Below are positions 60,673-64,000 of a stretch of DNA of 64,000 bases, piece after piece. How positions within the stretch are numbered: the stretch's first letter is position 1; every line of letters begins with the position of its first letter. The position numbers were made by a program, and so were the translations under genes. This DNA is from Verrucomicrobiota bacterium (lineage in GTDB: Bacteria; Verrucomicrobiota; Verrucomicrobiia; Limisphaerales; JACRJZ01). The notes under the pieces are model-generated. The model had not been told where the DNA came from and did not search any database. It was given only the letters and a program-made list of their open reading frames with translations. The stretch spans positions 124,001-188,000 of the forward strand of contig JACRJZ010000041.1 in assembly GCA_016219875.1 (NCBI GenBank), written 5' to 3'.

Positions 60673-63600
60673 TCACGGCCATTTCCGGACTCGATAAAAA
60701 CGTTGCGCCGCGTTCGTGACTTGGGAGTCGAACCACTGCACGACCCCGAAAGGACTCTCAACCGTCGCCAATGGCGACCAACTGGACGGGCTTGACAACG
60801 ACGTGAGGTTCGTTGCGCCTTCTACCACGTAGAGCTCCTGCAGTTCACCTCCTATGAGCAGGGGGCAACCGTCTTGCCTCAGATCCCCGAACCAGCGGGG
60901 CAAGCTCAGACGGGGCCTTTGAGTGAAACTGGCTGTGATCACTCGCCTCTGGTCCATGGTTACCACCAGCGGATTGTTGCTTCCGCTGACATCTCCACTC
61001 CAGCCGAGGAAGGCCTGTTCCACATCCGGCCACGCTGTCAGCGTCACAGGTGCTCCGTTTGTGTAGGTCGTCGCCGACGGGTCCACGGCCACTTGGCCCC
61101 AGCCATCCACCAAGACTGTCAGCGTGACTATATTCCCGCTCAACCGCGCGAATTCCGCAGAGACGACGGGGTTCGCGCTCGTGATCACCAGGGAAAGCGG
61201 GTTCACGCTTTCTCCTGCGCCCTTGCTCCATCGCACAAAATAACCTCCAGGATCGGGCACTGCTGTGAGTCTCGCCACCCAGCCGTACGGAAAGGAGTCG
61301 GGGTGCGGATTCACCCGCACAGACCCCAGCCCGGTCACCTGCGTATGGAGCCGTGTGCCGAACACGGCCACCACGTATTTATCCCGAGTCATCACGACGT
61401 TCGTCCAGGGACTGCTGCCGGTCACATCGCCCAGCCATTGGAGGAACGTCCAACCCGCGGCCGGTAGGGCCTGAATAACTGCCCATTCGTTACTCGGGAA
61501 AAGCCTGCCCGCCCACGTTCCCCACACCGAGCCGCCGCCCGCTGTCGTCGCGTTCAGGAAGAAGGCGGGGAGGATGACCAATTCAACCGGATCACACTCC
61601 CAAGCTTGGGACAAATCTGCGTCGTAGGTCACCGCTCGAATCCTGGCGGAGCCGCGGAGCGTCAGGGGATTGGGCAGGGGCAGCGAAGCTGGCGATGGCT
61701 GGCTCCCGTCGCGGGTCCATCGGGTCAAGCCGTTGGGGAGAGTGGTCAGGATGCGCACCTGAGCTGATCGCAAATTAGTGACCGAGCCTTCAGGAACAAA
61801 TCGGTCATCGACGAAGATCGCGGGCGTGCCTGCCGGCGCCGTGCGGGAGACGCCATTGAACGTCAACGTCTCCAGCGCCGTCGTGGGGTAGAACACGGCG
61901 GTGAAACTGAGATTGGTGTTCAGGACCACGGATCGTGGGTTGTTGGTTTCTCCGTCATCCCACCTCGTGAAGGCGTGCCACCGGCCCGGCGTCGCAGTCA
62001 AGATGGCGACGGAGCCGGGAGGATAGGAAGCTTGGCGTGGTGCCACCTCGACCGTCCCGCCTCCGGTCGCGCTTGTCTGAAGCGAGTGGTGGACAGTCAG
62101 CACGACGACCGCACTGGTTACCGCGCCTTCCACATTCGTCACCACCAACGTGTAGTTGCCAGCATCGCTCGTCCTGACGAACGGAAGGAAGAGCGCCGCA
62201 TTCGTGGTCTCGGCGATGCCCACGCCGCTCTTTTCCCAGCGGAAACTGAGCGGCAGTGCACCAAACGGTCGAGCCGTCAGGACCAAGTTTATTCCCGCGA
62301 TGACAGTCTGGTTGGAAGCAGAAGTCAGGACGACTTGGGGTGGTCCCGCCCAGACCAATTCGAAGGCGCCAATATCGGGAGCAATCCCTTGCGGGCGAGC
62401 CACCCCGCGCTGATCAGAAGCGGGCGCGTCTTGCGGGTCTCCTCCATCGACGGCTGGGCTGTCCGGCGCCAAAGCACACGTAGCGGTGGGGCCGCCATTC
62501 GTCTGAAGCGGTCTGATCTTCGCGTCCACGTTGGCCAGGTCAGTGGCCGCCAGGGCACTCACGGCGACGTCATACGGCAGGATGTTGTGACCCTCACTCG
62601 TGGCCCCGCGTGTAGGCATGATGTGGTCGAGCCAGATCGTGCTGCGCAGCCTGAAGGAAGCCGCATTTCCCGATGCGTAGTAGAGACCATCGCCAAGAGA
62701 ATTGCCATACGCTGAATAGCCACACAATGCGGACGAGCAACCGGGAGCGCCCCTTGTGGCTCGATTGGAAGCGACGGTGCAGGAGGACAAAGCCACGAGG
62801 CCATTGCTCACCCAGAACCCTCCCCCTGTGGCATCGCCGCCCTGACCGCACCCGCCACCAGGAGGAAATGGATACTCGACATGAACGCCGACTCCACCCT
62901 CCCCTCCTTTCGCTTGGTTGCTGTCGATGGTGCAGTTGACCATGGTGATGTTTCCGCCCCACGCAGCCAGACCGCCCCCAAACGCCTTTCCACCAAGGCC
63001 ACCGCAACTCCCAGGGCGCTGGTTGTCTCCTCCACGACCTCCCTCCGCCTGGTTGGCGCTCACAGTGCAACCGACCAGATTCAGGCTTCCGCCTTCTACA
63101 TAGAACCCGCCTCCCCAGCCGTCACTGCCTGAGCCGCCATACAAGCCAGACGCGACTCCTTCCACTCCCGAAGCGCGATTGCCAAGGATCTCGCTGTTGG
63201 CAAGGGTCAATGCACCTCCCCGAGCGTAAACAGCACCGCCGCAGGCGGCATAGGAACCGAAGGGGCCGAAAATAGGGTTCCAACAGATCGTGCCCCCCAC
63301 TGTGTTTCCAGAAAAAGCGCTGTTCGTCACCGCAACCGAACCACCCTCAATACACAAGGCTCCACCACAGTTGCTACCACCCCGGAAAACCAAGGGGCTC
63401 GACGGGCATGATGCCCCCCAGGCGTGGTTGCTGGCAAACAGGGAGTCGAGGACCACAAGCTGGCCTTGGCTGTAAACCGCTCCGCCCTGACCAACCGAAC
63501 AGATGTTGTTCAGAAAAACGCAGTTTGAAATCGTCAGGCTTCCCAAGTTCCGCACGCCCCCACCGTTCGTCACGCTGTTCCGGCCGTGGGCAATCGTCAC

Positions 63601-64000
63601 GCCGGAAATCCAGTTGGTGCCGCGGCACGTGAAGATCCCTACCCGGTTGCTTCCACTGATGGTTAGCAGGCCCGGTCCTGGACCGAGGATGGAAGTGTTG
63701 TTGGTCAAGTCTGGAAGAGGTTGCGACAGTGAGATGACACCCGTGCCGATCGAGAACACGATTCGCCCGCCACCACTCTGCGCGGCGTCAGCCAACGCAC
63801 TCCGCAACGAACCGGCCCCGGAATCGCTAAGGGTGGTCACCCAAAACTCGGCTCCCATCGAACCGCCTGCCATGAGCCATACGATCAAGAAGAGCCAAGC
63901 CCCACTCCACAGGACTCGTCGTCGAGAGCGCCAGCCGGTGATCGCAACTGAGCACTCGCATGATCCCTCCTGCGTTGGGGCAGCAGAGTGCTCTTCCAAA
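60673..64000 (-). CDS. Secreted right-handed beta-helix protein with InlB-B-like repeats; 5' end may lie outside
   Basis: At least 1,108 residues are encoded. The only in-frame start seen is a TTG at 63999 followed by a long N-region and a signal-like stretch (RRVLWSGAWLFLIVWLMAGG), so the true start may be beyond the window. Residues about 50-540 form a parallel beta-helix with GG-rich coils (NGGGVRNLGSLTISNCVF) and the choice-of-anchor-Q ending PDIGAFEL. An Ig-like domain (about 552-637) and four InlB-B-like repeats (about 637-1020) follow. The C-terminus has the same module as the lamin-tail protein, ending RFYRVRKWP. A role in adhesion or polysaccharide binding at the surface is inferred. 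Confidence 0.83.
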   Translation of the reverse strand, partial: LEEHSAAPTQEGSCECSVAITGWRSRRRVLWSGAWLFLIVWLMAGGSMGAEFWVTTLSDSGAGSLRSALADAAQSGGGRIVFSIGTGVISLSQPLPDLTNNTSILGPGPGLLTISGSNRVGIFTCRGTNWISGVTIAHGRNSVTNGGGVRNLGSLTISNCVFLNNICSVGQGGAVYSQGQLVVLDSLFASNHAWGASCPSSPLVFRGGSNCGGALCIEGGSVAVTNSAFSGNTVGGTICWNPIFGPFGSYAACGGAVYARGGALTLANSEILGNRASGVEGVASGLYGGSGSDGWGGGFYVEGGSLNLVGCTVSANQAEGGRGGDNQRPGSCGGLGGKAFGGGLAAWGGNITMVNCTIDSNQAKGGEGGVGVHVEYPFPPGGGCGQGGDATGGGFWVSNGLVALSSCTVASNRATRGAPGCSSALCGYSAYGNSLGDGLYYASGNAASFRLRSTIWLDHIMPTRGATSEGHNILPYDVAVSALAATDLANVDAKIRPLQTNGGPTATCALAPDSPAVDGGDPQDAPASDQRGVARPQGIAPDIGAFELVWAGPPQVVLTSASNQTVIAGINLVLTARPFGALPLSFRWEKSGVGIAETTNAALFLPFVRTSDAGNYTLVVTNVEGAVTSAVVVLTVHHSLQTSATGGGTVEVAPRQASYPPGSVAILTATPGRWHAFTRWDDGETNNPRSVVLNTNLSFTAVFYPTTALETLTFNGVSRTAPAGTPAIFVDDRFVPEGSVTNLRSAQVRILTTLPNGLTRWTRDGSQPSPASLPLPNPLTLRGSARIRAVTYDADLSQAWECDPVELVILPAFFLNATTAGGGSVWGTWAGRLFPSNEWAVIQALPAAGWTFLQWLGDVTGSSPWTNVVMTRDKYVVAVFGTRLHTQVTGLGSVRVNPHPDSFPYGWVARLTAVPDPGGYFVRWSKGAGESVNPLSLVITSANPVVSAEFARLSGNIVTLTVLVDGWGQVAVDPSATTYTNGAPVTLTAWPDVEQAFLGWSGDVSGSNNPLVVTMDQRRVITASFTQRPRLSLPRWFGDLRQDGCPLLIGGELQELYVVEGATNLTSLSSPSSWSPLATVESPFGVVQWFDSQVTNAAQRFYRVRKWP

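Overview
The window looks like a chromosomal segment of a GC-rich bacterium of the phylum Verrucomicrobiota, probably the Pedosphaera/Limisphaerales side. The reasons are several Tat-exported Gfo/Idh/MocA oxidoreductases, a DUF1080 lipoprotein, very large secreted proteins built from lamin-tail, CotH, Ig-like, Calx-beta and SBBP modules, an ECF sigma factor fused to an exported domain, a PEP-CTERM protein and many dispersed palindromic repeats. This placement is inference: no rRNA or tRNA gene was recognised. Nearly all long reading frames opposite the giant genes are antisense shadows and are left out.

Layout. 1-9360: a giant subtilisin-like protease (its 3' end lies beyond the left edge), an MFS transporter and dtd. 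9688-13683: a Gfo/Idh/MocA oxidoreductase, an exported ADP-ribosylglycohydrolase and a second oxidoreductase. 13684-15100: repeats and a lone integron-type gene cassette with an attC-like site. 15101-30395: a 2,640-residue CotH/lamin-tail protein, two Hsp20 genes ending at a clear intrinsic terminator, priA and an SBBP propeller protein. 30648-33529: LOG-family hydrolase, AI-2E transporter, proC. 33777-38449: carB stopping near the middle of the usual protein, followed 6 bases later by a two-gene Pycsar antiphage system (cyclic-nucleotide-binding TIR-like effector plus pyrimidine cyclase) and a DNA methyltransferase with a convergent endonuclease candidate. 38516-41774: two broken copies of carB 3' sequence around a DUF2293 gene and two exported proteins. 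41915-45173: engB, a DUF1080 lipoprotein and a third oxidoreductase. 45532-47734: a deoxyribosyltransferase-like/uridine-kinase fusion and remnants of a metallophosphoesterase/DUF4062 pair. 48408-51276: a sulfate-type ABC transporter. 51717-55368: a two-component pair with a periplasmic propeller sensor. 55664-60380: the sigma fusion, the PEP-CTERM protein and a three-gene membrane operon. 60673-64000: a right-handed beta-helix surface protein.

How the genes fit together. Much of the window serves the cell surface and carbohydrate use. The accessory part is defence: Pycsar, a possible restriction-modification pair, the kinase fusion and the decayed DUF4062 locus lie within about 12.5 kb, between essential housekeeping genes. 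The repeats (at least five families, plus heptanucleotide tandem tracts) crowd the same gaps, and heptad tracts have entered the reading frames of priA and carB.

The best candidates for new biology are the Pycsar locus behind a shortened carB with scattered carB 3' copies, the kinase fusion, the lone cassette, and the heptad tracts inside essential genes.
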